Shown here piece by piece: positions 15,012 through 23,476 of a stretch of DNA of 41,608 nucleotides. Every line of letters begins with the position of its first letter. Position 1 is the first letter of the stretch. The notes below the pieces were generated by a model that was given only the letters and a program-made list of their open reading frames with translations, searched no databases and was not told the DNA's origin. Made by a program: the position numbers and the translations under genes. This DNA is from Brevibacillus reuszeri (GTDB lineage Bacteria > Bacillota > Bacilli > Brevibacillales > Brevibacillaceae): assembly GCF_002897295.1 (NCBI RefSeq), contig NZ_BEXF01000036.1, forward strand, positions 1-41,608, given 5' to 3'.

Positions 15012-16745
15012 CTACTGAAACAATCGTGAGAACCAGCTCTGCTTATTCACCTGATGCCATTCATTCAAATAGCCAGCCACGACTACTAGTGCGGCATTGT
15101 AATCAATGGCATTTTCATTTGTCGCATACGAGCGGGAATCATCAACATAGCTGCGGGGACCGAGCTTTTTAGGCGCGATCTTGTCGTTTGCGTACGAGTT
15201 GGGCCCTCCAACTAATAATCCAGGTATGAGAACGCCGCTTGCCACAACGTAACGGTTATGCGGCTGCATTGGCGAAGAGCTTCCCATCCCGGTGACAAAC
15301 GATTGAGCCAAAGGGTTGGCTCCGAGCACCCAATCCAGCTGTCTGGAGATCGCATGCGGATAATAAGGCTGCGGGTTAATATAATTAGCTGCCGCGAGAT
15401 GCAGTCCGTAGCCAAGTGTGGTTTTGGCAGATCCCCAATCGTAATCCGCAGGCTGAAGCACGGTGCCGTAAGCGGAATGATTCAATTTGTTGACCACCAG
15501 GTTTGCATGCTGAAGCAGTCTTTGACGCAGCTCATGCGTCAGGTCCCAATCCTGTGGCCCTCCGAGAGCAAGAGTAAGAATGGCCAGAGAGGATGTATTT
15601 TGCCAGTACGAGGGCACCATTTTGGCAGGATTGAGCTCTAGCTGCTCGATATGCTGCTCAACGTATTCGCGAAATACAGGATGACCTGTCGTTACATACA
15701 ACTCTGCTGCTGCCCACACTCGCTTGTCCTTATCGCTGCGCGGACGATACGCCTGCTTGTCCTGAAGCGAGAGTATTTCTTTTGAATTTGCCAAAAAAGC
15801 CCACGCCTTCGTCGACGCTTCTAGCAGCCCCCGGGAATAGCTCTCGTCATACGCTTCGTAAACTCTCGCAGCACGTGCCATTGCCGCCGCAAAAATAGCC
15901 GTGTCTGGAGTTGAAATATCATAAATATACTGGGTACCAAGATCAGCTTCGGGCATGATCATCCCTGGGAATTTGGTAGTCGCTACACTATGGTAAACGG
16001 CCCCATCCTGCCTCTGCATTTTCAGCATCCAATCCAGCTCAACCCGAATAACTGTCAACGCATCCGGATAATCACTGTCTGCCGCAGGCAACTCCAGCCT
16101 GGTATCTTCCGCTGTTTGCGGTGCCAGCTCCTGTAAAAGCAGCAGCTGTCCAACCGTAACCCCAGCATTGGACATATATTTGCCAAAATCGCCTGCATCA
16201 TGCCATCCGCCTACTGTGTCTCTGCTCTGGCTGTTGTCCGTATGCAGCACCGCCGGATTAATATGGCATTCGGCGTGCTGGACATGTGTTAACGGGTCGT
16301 CAATCGCAACACCACATCGCTGTAATTCATAGGAGCGCATCGCTTGTTTGTAGACGATTTCATACACACCCGTAGAGATTTGAAAAGGGGCACTGCCCAC
16401 TCCGTTAGGCAATCGGATTTGGTAGGTACCTGATTTTTTGTAGCTGGAGAAATCAAGTACATACACTTCTCTCCCTGTACTCTCATCGGTGCTACTCATT
16501 TTGGGTGCTCCAGTAAATACAGTCTGATTGTCTCTTAGCTGAACAAGCGAGAAGCTTTGAGCAGGCACAGTCGTATAGGCAAATTTGACAGCAGTTGGCG
16601 CGTACCCAATCAGATTCACTCCAATGTCAGTGGAGATGGGCGTTAAGACTACCGTTGGCGTATGCTGTCGCTCCCTCCCTATGAAAATAAAGACGACAAC
16701 TAGCACAAGCAAAATGCCAAGCACCAGCTTCCAACGAAAACGCAA
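15012..16745 (-). CDS. Membrane-anchored glycoside hydrolase family 9 protein
   Basis: About 577 aa. One transmembrane anchor follows the basic N-terminus (about residues 5-22), so the enzyme probably sits on the outside of the membrane. An Ig-like N-terminal domain (CelD_N type, about 35-125) leads into the (alpha/alpha)6 barrel. GH9 signatures are GGWHDAGDFGKYMS (the DAGD base pair of aspartates, about 183-186), the histidine block MQPHNRYVVASG and the acid region NENAIDYNAALV. GH9 enzymes cleave beta-1,4-glucans and related polymers. TTG 16745 is preferred because AAAGGTGG stands 8 nt upstream; a GTG four codons earlier has no proper site. Beside the polysaccharide cluster it may trim the cell's own polymer instead of digesting plant cellulose. 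Confidence 0.88.
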   Translation of the reverse strand: MRFRWKLVLGILLVLVVVFIFIGRERQHTPTVVLTPISTDIGVNLIGYAPTAVKFAYTTVPAQSFSLVQLRDNQTVFTGAPKMSSTDESTGREVYVLDFSSYKKSGTYQIRLPNGVGSAPFQISTGVYEIVYKQAMRSYELQRCGVAIDDPLTHVQHAECHINPAVLHTDNSQSRDTVGGWHDAGDFGKYMSNAGVTVGQLLLLQELAPQTAEDTRLELPAADSDYPDALTVIRVELDWMLKMQRQDGAVYHSVATTKFPGMIMPEADLGTQYIYDISTPDTAIFAAAMARAARVYEAYDESYSRGLLEASTKAWAFLANSKEILSLQDKQAYRPRSDKDKRVWAAAELYVTTGHPVFREYVEQHIEQLELNPAKMVPSYWQNTSSLAILTLALGGPQDWDLTHELRQRLLQHANLVVNKLNHSAYGTVLQPADYDWGSAKTTLGYGLHLAAANYINPQPYYPHAISRQLDWVLGANPLAQSFVTGMGSSSPMQPHNRYVVASGVLIPGLLVGGPNSYANDKIAPKKLGPRSYVDDSRSYATNENAIDYNAALVVVAGYLNEWHQVNKQSWFSRLFQ

Positions 16746-16911
16746 ATCAATCACCACCTTTCCAAAGAGAAATTAGGTAATAATTGTAAATTTATAAGTC
16801 AGATAGCTCTTGTCTATTTGCAAACTAAATAGTACGCCTGCTGATACAAGCACCTCGCTGTATACATAAAATGAAATTATCCATTCAATTCCATTCAAAC
16901 GAACGGAGGTC

Positions 16912-19269
16912 ATGAAATCACCTATGAGCAACTACATTTTGTCTGGCCCAATCGATAGGCGCTTTTTCGGCATCCAAATTGAGGAGGTCGCCAATGCTCG
17001 TCCACTCGGTTTTGGCCTGCTACGATTAGAGACAAACTGGCGCGAGATCGAAAAAACAAAAGGCAATTTCGATTTCAGCAGAGTAGACCAGTATGTCGCT
17101 TTTGCCCTGCAAAACAATCTGGATATCATCATGCTGCTCGGGCAACCACCAGACTGGGCCACAGGCGGAAAATGGTCCTCTGACTACGGATACTACTACA
17201 ACAGCATCCCGCCCACCAACATCCAGGATTGGCGAAATTACGTCCTCGCTCTCGGGCAGCGCTACAAAGGGAAAATCATGTTTTACGAGGTATGGAACGA
17301 ACCGAATTTAAGCGGTTTTTATTCGGGCACGCTAGAAAAGCTGGTCGAGCTGACGATGGAAGCCAATAAGGTTTTAAAAGCCGTTGACCCCAACATCAAG
17401 ATCATCAGCCCCAGCTATACAGGAGCAAGCGGCGTAACTGGCATGGGCGATTTTTTACGCGCTGGCGGGAAAAATTGGATCGATATCGTCGGATTGCATC
17501 TGTATGCGTATCCAAAGCCCCCAGAGGCAATGATTGATCTGGCCTATGCCTACCGCAAAACGATCACACAAGCTGGAGCCGGCTCGCTGCCGATCTGGAA
17601 CACCGAAAGCAGCTGGAACAGCTATTTTTACAAAGGAATTCTTTACGGAAGCGATGAAAACGACTATTCCAATCAAATGCCTGACGATTTGGCTATCGCC
17701 TATATTCATCGGATGTTCCTGTGCAACTGGGTTGCCGGAATGAATCGCGCAGTATTCTACGGTATGGACCAGCCTTGGTCACGTATTCGGCTGCTCGACC
17801 TCGCTCATCTCCCGAATGTCGCAGTAACCGGACGTGCCTTTCAGCGGATGGTGGACTGGTTGACTGGCGCTACTATTCAGCAGTATATGGTTTCCCATGA
17901 AGGTGTACACACCGTCTCACTGACTTTTCCTGACGGCCTAGCTGGCTATATTTTTTGGACAGACGATGATCGCTCTGTCTTGTTTCCACTCTCCTCTGAA
18001 CTTGCATTCAGCCAAATCCAGGCTGCTGATGGGACGACACTTCCCGCATCGGATGCCATCACGGTGACCAATCTGCCTCTGTATGTAAAGCTGCTCAGCT
18101 CTCAAGTGGAAGCGCCTGTGCTTGACCGAAAGGCAGATGCAGATACCGAGCTGTTGTACAATAGTGATTTTAGCTTGAACATCTCCGACACTGCATTTCC
18201 TCTAGGATGGGAATCACTAGGCATGACTGTGAGCAAATATACAGGAACCGATGCTCCGGCAGACCAAACAATTGTTACGCTTACTCCTGCAAACCAGTAT
18301 GGGCAAATCCTCCAGCGATTGAAAAAACCTCTGAAAAAAGGGTACTCCTACAAGCTTGCGATCACCTACAAGCTTCCCTCTGCTACGACACCTGGCAAAT
18401 GGGGGATCGGGTTTGAGGTAAGCGCTACAGGAACCCCGTTTATTGAAGAAGCCTACCTCTCGCTTACATCCCAAGACGCCTTTTTGACCAAAGATGTATC
18501 GTTTTTCTATGATTTTGGAGATCCGGACCCTTCTCCTGACCTCCGCCTTACCCTAGTAAACCTGTCTCCAAATGGACAGCAGCAGACCTTGCATGTGTCC
18601 AAAATCTCGTTAACCCAAATAAGCGAAATTGAAAACACCATGCAGCACGCCTACAATATCGTCTATTCTCCTGTAGCACCGTCGACAGGCTCGTACACAA
18701 AAGGAGATCAAATTCTTTTCACAGATGCGGATCTTATCGCCTCGGAAGGGATCGGCTGGATCTGTACCACCTCCGGGACATTCGGAACCGCAAAAGCGGT
18801 AAACGGCAGCCTGACAAACGGCTCGAATATTTTGGTTGTCAACAAGGCCGCAGCCCTGCGTGTAGGTGATTACGTCAAAGTCGGAAGCGACCCGAATGTA
18901 TATCTCATCTCGTATCAGCAAAGTCCGACACGCTATGAGCTTGGCTCTACGGCAAAAACGACACAAGTGAATCAGATCGTCTCTTATGCAGCTCCGACAT
19001 TTGCACAGCTCTCAGCACCTGCAAAAGGAAAGCCGGCCAATCCAACCGTTCCCACCATTGGTCGAAGCCCCTATGTGCTGCAAAACACGAATGCGTATCC
19101 GCTCGACGTTTTGATCGCCAAAGGAAGCGTTTCTCTCATTGAGTTTTCCCGCAACGGAACCACCTGGTATGATACGGGACTGGTCTCGGGAATCGTCCGG
19201 CTGGCTGCTGGCGACAGAGTCCGAATCACCTACACGTCTGCACCGAAGATTACACTTGTTCCCCAGTAG
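16912..19269 (+). CDS. Multidomain GH39-like glycosidase with phage-tail-like C-terminus
   Basis: 785 aa. The N-terminal TIM barrel (about 15-400) is of clan GH-A. The acid/base is likely Glu130 in YEVWNEPN, the nucleophile Glu232 in WNTESSW, with His196 in GLHLYAYP; this resembles GH39 members such as PslG of the Pseudomonas psl cluster. A carbohydrate-binding-like beta domain (about 415-565) follows. The last 200 residues contain GDQILFTDADL and GWICTTSGTFG, a pattern I associate with phage tail-spike proteins. No signal peptide is visible, which is odd for an enzyme on polysaccharide. Start choice is uncertain: GGAGG lies 2 nt before ATG 16912 and 14 nt before ATG 16924. It ends inside the convergent acyltransferase gene (20-bp overlap). 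Confidence 0.85.
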   Translation: MKSPMSNYILSGPIDRRFFGIQIEEVANARPLGFGLLRLETNWREIEKTKGNFDFSRVDQYVAFALQNNLDIIMLLGQPPDWATGGKWSSDYGYYYNSIPPTNIQDWRNYVLALGQRYKGKIMFYEVWNEPNLSGFYSGTLEKLVELTMEANKVLKAVDPNIKIISPSYTGASGVTGMGDFLRAGGKNWIDIVGLHLYAYPKPPEAMIDLAYAYRKTITQAGAGSLPIWNTESSWNSYFYKGILYGSDENDYSNQMPDDLAIAYIHRMFLCNWVAGMNRAVFYGMDQPWSRIRLLDLAHLPNVAVTGRAFQRMVDWLTGATIQQYMVSHEGVHTVSLTFPDGLAGYIFWTDDDRSVLFPLSSELAFSQIQAADGTTLPASDAITVTNLPLYVKLLSSQVEAPVLDRKADADTELLYNSDFSLNISDTAFPLGWESLGMTVSKYTGTDAPADQTIVTLTPANQYGQILQRLKKPLKKGYSYKLAITYKLPSATTPGKWGIGFEVSATGTPFIEEAYLSLTSQDAFLTKDVSFFYDFGDPDPSPDLRLTLVNLSPNGQQQTLHVSKISLTQISEIENTMQHAYNIVYSPVAPSTGSYTKGDQILFTDADLIASEGIGWICTTSGTFGTAKAVNGSLTNGSNILVVNKAAALRVGDYVKVGSDPNVYLISYQQSPTRYELGSTAKTTQVNQIVSYAAPTFAQLSAPAKGKPANPTVPTIGRSPYVLQNTNAYPLDVLIAKGSVSLIEFSRNGTTWYDTGLVSGIVRLAAGDRVRITYTSAPKITLVPQ

Positions 19270-20368
19270 CAAACTCGCGCCCTTGTGGCGCTTTTTTGTT
19301 TAGAGCGGGGTTTTCTTCCTTTGGTAAATCTTTGCCTAGCTTTCCGATCAAATACTCACTGAGCGGTAGCTTTTGCAGCAGGTAGGCTGCCCCCCATGAC
19401 AGACACACTCCCCCTACAAACAAAGCAGCAAGCAAGAGCACCGGCTGATGCTGTGCGGGAAAAAGCAGCGAAAAAGCTTTGCTGACGCACATCAGGAAAA
19501 AAATATGCAGCAAATAGATGCTAAAGGAATACTGGCTGATTGTGACCAGCAGACGTGGTACGCTTTTGATCTGAACCGCCACAGCAAACAGCGAGAAGAT
19601 CATTCCTATGGCATAGAGCAGAACGTCTATCCGCTTGGAGGACATGATCGTAATGAGACCACTGTGGTGCAAAAAGAGCATCGCACAGGCCAGAAAAGCG
19701 GTTCCTGCCCAAATCCAGCGGCGGTAGGAGATTAGAAAGCCTTTCACCTGATCAAAATAGCGACCACAGTAATAGCCTGAGCTAAAGTAAAAAATCCACC
19801 CCAAGAACGGAAGCCACCACACCTGATACTCAGAGTTAGGATCATCAAATGTGCGAACGAAGCTGAAATAACCGAGATAAGCAGCATTGATCAATAACGA
19901 GGCAGTCAGTACCCACTTCCACGACCATTTTTGACCATACCGTTGGAAGAGAACGTGCAGGAGATAAAATTGAAAAATAATGAGGATAAAGTAACCGTGA
20001 AACTTACCAAGAATGAGATTTTGCCACAAATGCTGGCCGAATTCCGACAACGCATGCTTGCCAGTAACCGAGGAGAGCAACGCGTAGAAAACGGCCATCG
20101 TAATGAACGGGAGCAAAATATATTTAATCCGCTTCCCCAAAAACGTCTTGGGTGATTTCACAGCCCGGGAGTATGCAATCAAAAATTCGGAGATAAACAC
20201 AAAAAGCGGAGTAGCGAACATGAGCAGCAATAAAAGGGACGTCCAGATGCCCTTTTCCAGAGAGGCATCTGTCTCTACATACATTTTGTTGATCATAATG
20301 CTGGCGGAATGAATCAGTACGACACAGAGGCAAGCAATCGATCGAAGCCAAAAAATCTCTCTGATCAT
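19250..20368 (-). CDS. Membrane acyltransferase, acyltransferase-3 family
   Basis: 372-aa multi-pass protein with about ten hydrophobic segments. The N-terminal RSIACLCVVLIHSASI carries the conserved His of the acyltransferase-3 family (OafA/NodX-like), which O-acetylates or otherwise acylates extracellular and lipid-linked sugars. The last about 30 residues are hydrophilic. AAAGGAG stands 11 nt before the ATG. It is the final gene of the polysaccharide operon, 38 nt after the WecG-like gene, and would decorate the polymer or its lipid-linked repeat. Its 3' end overlaps that of the GH39-like gene on the other strand. Confidence 0.9.
   Translation of the reverse strand: MIREIFWLRSIACLCVVLIHSASIMINKMYVETDASLEKGIWTSLLLLLMFATPLFVFISEFLIAYSRAVKSPKTFLGKRIKYILLPFITMAVFYALLSSVTGKHALSEFGQHLWQNLILGKFHGYFILIIFQFYLLHVLFQRYGQKWSWKWVLTASLLINAAYLGYFSFVRTFDDPNSEYQVWWLPFLGWIFYFSSGYYCGRYFDQVKGFLISYRRWIWAGTAFLACAMLFLHHSGLITIMSSKRIDVLLYAIGMIFSLFAVAVQIKSVPRLLVTISQYSFSIYLLHIFFLMCVSKAFSLLFPAQHQPVLLLAALFVGGVCLSWGAAYLLQKLPLSEYLIGKLGKDLPKEENPALNKKAPQGREFATGEQV
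19277..19297 (+). terminator. Terminator of the GH39-like gene
   Basis: GCGCC/GGCGC stem of 5 bp with a 5-nt loop and six T on the plus strand, 8 nt past the stop codon. It lies inside the coding end of the opposing acyltransferase gene. Confidence 0.65.
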
Positions 20369-20406
20369 TCCTCATCATGCTCCTTTGTCATGGTCCGAGT
20401 GTACTT

Positions 20407-21213
20407 CTATCCATACGACTCCTCTTTTTCATTGTGTTCCGGCATCAAAACCGGAATCCGTTTCATTCCCAACCTCTCAGCAAACAGGTTGAACAAATAG
20501 AGCGGATTTAAAAAGAGGTACCGACGCCAAAGCCGCTTCGGCTCTTGGATCATGCGAAACAGCCATTCCAACCCTCGCTTTTGCATCCATGTAGGAGCTT
20601 GCGGCAGGAGGCCAGCGTGAAAATCAAAGGCAGCTCCTACCGCAATTAACGGCATGGGGAGCTTGTTGCGATACTCGTACACCCACGTTTCCTGGCGCGG
20701 ACAGCCAAGACCGACAAGAACCATTTTGGCTCCGCTCGCCTTGATCTGCGCTACGACTTCCTGCTGCTCAATTGCTGTCAGCCGCCGGAATTTGGATGGC
20801 TCCATGCCCGCTATGATCAGCCCCGGATATTTTTCACACAAGCGCTCGGCCAGAAGCTTGATTGTCTTTTCGGTGCTGCCGTATAAAAAGACGGGCAGCT
20901 GTTCTTCTGCTGCTGCATTCATCAGCCGCAGCGTCAGCTCTGGGCCGTATACACGATCAGGCAAGCTGATTTTATGCAACAGAGAGAGGCCCCAGCGCAC
21001 GGGCTGGCCATCAGGGACAACCAAATCCAATCCGTTCAGCCTGCGCTGGTGTACGCTGTCCAAAAAGCCTGTCATAACTCCATGCACAGCCAGCGCCGTC
21101 ACCGCATACGGCTCACCCTCTTTTGCGTGCGCCACTATCTTTTTCACTGCACAAGCGTAATCGACTGCAGCAATCCTCACCCCGAGAACAGGATGTACAC
21201 CATAATCAATCAT
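20407..21213 (-). CDS. WecG/TagA/CpsF family glycosyltransferase (GT26)
   Basis: 268 aa. Family motifs: VPDGQPVRWG, FLYGSTEKTI, VGLGCPRQETW and VGAAFDFHAG, then the basic membrane-association tail with EWLFRMIQEPKRLWRRYL. Relatives add ManNAc (TagA) or ManNAcA (WecG) from a UDP donor to a lipid-linked sugar on the inner face of the membrane. The sugar used here cannot be told. The start overlaps the stop of the upstream epimerase by 4 nt (ATGA). The presence of a TagA-type enzyme in a Wzx/Wzy cluster fits a secondary polymer of teichuronic or capsular type. Confidence 0.93.
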   Translation of the reverse strand: MIDYGVHPVLGVRIAAVDYACAVKKIVAHAKEGEPYAVTALAVHGVMTGFLDSVHQRRLNGLDLVVPDGQPVRWGLSLLHKISLPDRVYGPELTLRLMNAAAEEQLPVFLYGSTEKTIKLLAERLCEKYPGLIIAGMEPSKFRRLTAIEQQEVVAQIKASGAKMVLVGLGCPRQETWVYEYRNKLPMPLIAVGAAFDFHAGLLPQAPTWMQKRGLEWLFRMIQEPKRLWRRYLFLNPLYLFNLFAERLGMKRIPVLMPEHNEKEESYG

Positions 21214-22286
21214 GGCGTCACACTCCAGCGCTCTTTGTTCTCTTGATAAATTTCCTCCAAAATCATCTTAATGGAATATTGAATGCTCCACTGAGGATAA
21301 TGGGCCATGAACTTTTCCAGGCTACTCACATACCAAATATGATCGCCCGAACGATGCTGCTCACTGTACCCAAAATCAATCGCTCTGCCTGTCTCATCCT
21401 CTACCATGCGGATGGCTTCAAGCACGGAAATGTTGGAGTACACGCCACCTCCCAAATTGTACACCTCTCCGGGAGCTGGTGGATGCGTGTATACCGCGTG
21501 TATGGCGCGAACAACATCATGCGCATGAATCACATCACGCACCTGCTTTCCCTTGTAGCCAAAGATCGTATAGGGAGTTCCTGTCATGGCACACTTCATC
21601 AAGTAATTGATAAATCCATGCAGCGGAACGCCTGCTTGTCTGGAGCCGCTCAACACCCCCCCACGAAAGCAAACGGTCCTGATTCCGAAGTATCGCCCGT
21701 ATTCTTGTACCAGAATATCCGCGGCCAGCTTGGAAGCCCCAAAGAGGGAGTGCATATTTTGATCCACACTCATGTCTTCTTTGATACCGTTTTGATACGG
21801 GTGCTCAGGGGCAATCTCCCAGCGGGTTTCTCGCTCTATCAATGGCAGTCGATTCGGGGCATCACCATATACTTTGTTTGTCGATGTGAAAACGAACACA
21901 GCGCCCGGACAATATTTTCGTGTCGCTTCCAGTAAGTGAAGAGTTCCATTGGCGTTCACCCCGAAGTCCGTAATCGGGTCTTTGGCTGCCCAGTCGTGAG
22001 AAGGCTGCGCTGCCGTATGCACGATCAGCACAATCTCCTGCCCGTATCGTGCAAAAATGCGTTCCAGCTCATTCGGATTACGAATGTCTGCATCGGAATG
22101 CTCATAGTTGCTGCGATATCGCTCAATGAGACGAGAGCGATTCCAAAGCGTGGAGCCTTCCTCTCCAAAAAAGGTTTGCCTCATATTGTTGTCAATCCCG
22201 ACTACCTGGTAGCCACTTTCAGCGTAATAAGCGGCTGTCTCTGATCCGATCAACCCGGCTGAACCGGTTACGATTACGACTGCCAT
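21210..22286 (-). CDS. NAD-dependent sugar-nucleotide epimerase/dehydratase, CDP-paratose 2-epimerase-like
   Basis: 358-aa extended short-chain dehydrogenase. The Rossmann motif GSAGLIG (8-14) and the STNKVYGD block (135-142) match CDP-paratose/tyvelose 2-epimerase (RfbE) and its relatives. The catalytic YxxxK position reads FGASK (Phe182, Lys186), so the usual Tyr is missing. A closely similar FGASK variant is, from memory, conserved in a subfamily of such epimerases in other bacteria, so this is probably not a random loss. It overlaps the upstream GT4 gene by 13 nt and the downstream GT26 gene by 4 nt. The substrate is uncertain; no CDP-sugar synthesis genes are present in the window. Confidence 0.88.
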   Translation of the reverse strand: MAVVIVTGSAGLIGSETAAYYAESGYQVVGIDNNMRQTFFGEEGSTLWNRSRLIERYRSNYEHSDADIRNPNELERIFARYGQEIVLIVHTAAQPSHDWAAKDPITDFGVNANGTLHLLEATRKYCPGAVFVFTSTNKVYGDAPNRLPLIERETRWEIAPEHPYQNGIKEDMSVDQNMHSLFGASKLAADILVQEYGRYFGIRTVCFRGGVLSGSRQAGVPLHGFINYLMKCAMTGTPYTIFGYKGKQVRDVIHAHDVVRAIHAVYTHPPAPGEVYNLGGGVYSNISVLEAIRMVEDETGRAIDFGYSEQHRSGDHIWYVSSLEKFMAHYPQWSIQYSIKMILEEIYQENKERWSVTP

Positions 22287-23476
22287 ATTTGCTCCTCCTT
22301 AGATACGTGGGGTGTACCGGGATTTCGGATGCCAATCGCCTGACCAATCCCTTGGGCAAACCGCTCTGCCATTTCCTCGATCGTGTAGGTGAGTTTTGCC
22401 CTGTGGCAGCCCTCTTGCAATACACGCAGTTTTTGTTTATCTGTCAACAGTTGCACCACGGTTTGTGCATAAGCTTCCAAATCTTCAGGATCATCCTGCA
22501 TCACACCGTTTTCTCCATTGACGAGATATTCGATTTCCGGACTGTGGTAATCCAGCTTGGTCGTGATGAGCGGAACCCCGAGCGCGAATGTATCCAGTAC
22601 AGCAAGTCCGACCAGACCTGGCATGAGAAACAGCTTGGATATTTTGAAATAAGGTACCTTTTCGGTTTCAAACTTGGGGCCGATATATTTTATCCATGAA
22701 TGCTGGCTGGCTGCCTCTTTTACGAGGGAATCGTCCACACCTGCTCCGATAAAAATCATTTGAAAGTCAGGGACTAGCTCGCGTATCCGGCTGCATGCTT
22801 TCAATAGAAAGGGAATTCGTTTCTCCGGGTAAATTCCACCCGTGTACAAGCAAACATGATCCCCGGTAATGCCAATTGATTGTTTAAAAGCCGCAAGATC
22901 CTCCGGCTTCCACGCTTCGCTCGCCCCCACAAGCTGATGGGTATCGATTGCGTTTTGCACAGAAGTGATTTTCTCTTCTGGAAAGCCTAGCTCCCTGACA
23001 ATTCTGGCACTTAGATCATTGTAGGCAAACCACCAATGCACGCGCTTTGATAGCCATGCTTTGACCCGCTCTCCAGTCCAGCTCGCATTGTGCGCTTGTA
23101 AATTACGCCCGTGGCCCCAAAAAGCAATCCGCCGAATCCCGAGCTGATTCTGGAGCATGAGATAGTAATTGATGAGCAGCTTGCTCGCTTGCTCTACGAT
23201 CACCAGGTCGGTTTCTTTCAACAGGGAGGTGCATGGCTGCCAGTACAGCTCACGCGAACCGAGCCGGAAAATCTTGTTCTCAATCTTGTGTGCCCAGTCC
23301 AGCTCGATCGAATCCTTTTTGACTGCTTCCGAGTGTGCTGGCTGCCCGTAGATTAGAACCAGCTCGATGCCCTGCTCTTCCAGCCGTTCTTTTAACAGCT
23401 CATAAAACCTTCGTCGATACTGTGGCAAAGACTTGTACAAAATGGCTACTCGGTGCCGCTTATTCCCCTGCCTCAC
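22274..23476 (-). CDS. GT4-type glycosyltransferase
   Basis: About 400 aa with the two-Rossmann GT-B layout. The C-terminal half shows CLYTGGIYPEKRIPFLL (donor phosphate loop), FQMIFIGAG and the nucleotide-sugar segment SPEIEYLVNGENGV. The start is GTG 23476: AAAGGAGGGG stands 5 nt upstream and the codon overlaps the stop of the AsnB-like gene by 4 nt (GTGA); further upstream in-frame codons would lie deep inside that gene. It likely adds one sugar of the repeat unit on the cytoplasmic side. Donor and acceptor unknown. Confidence 0.9.
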   Translation of the reverse strand: MRQGNKRHRVAILYKSLPQYRRRFYELLKERLEEQGIELVLIYGQPAHSEAVKKDSIELDWAHKIENKIFRLGSRELYWQPCTSLLKETDLVIVEQASKLLINYYLMLQNQLGIRRIAFWGHGRNLQAHNASWTGERVKAWLSKRVHWWFAYNDLSARIVRELGFPEEKITSVQNAIDTHQLVGASEAWKPEDLAAFKQSIGITGDHVCLYTGGIYPEKRIPFLLKACSRIRELVPDFQMIFIGAGVDDSLVKEAASQHSWIKYIGPKFETEKVPYFKISKLFLMPGLVGLAVLDTFALGVPLITTKLDYHSPEIEYLVNGENGVMQDDPEDLEAYAQTVVQLLTDKQKLRVLQEGCHRAKLTYTIEEMAERFAQGIGQAIGIRNPGTPHVSKEEQIWQS

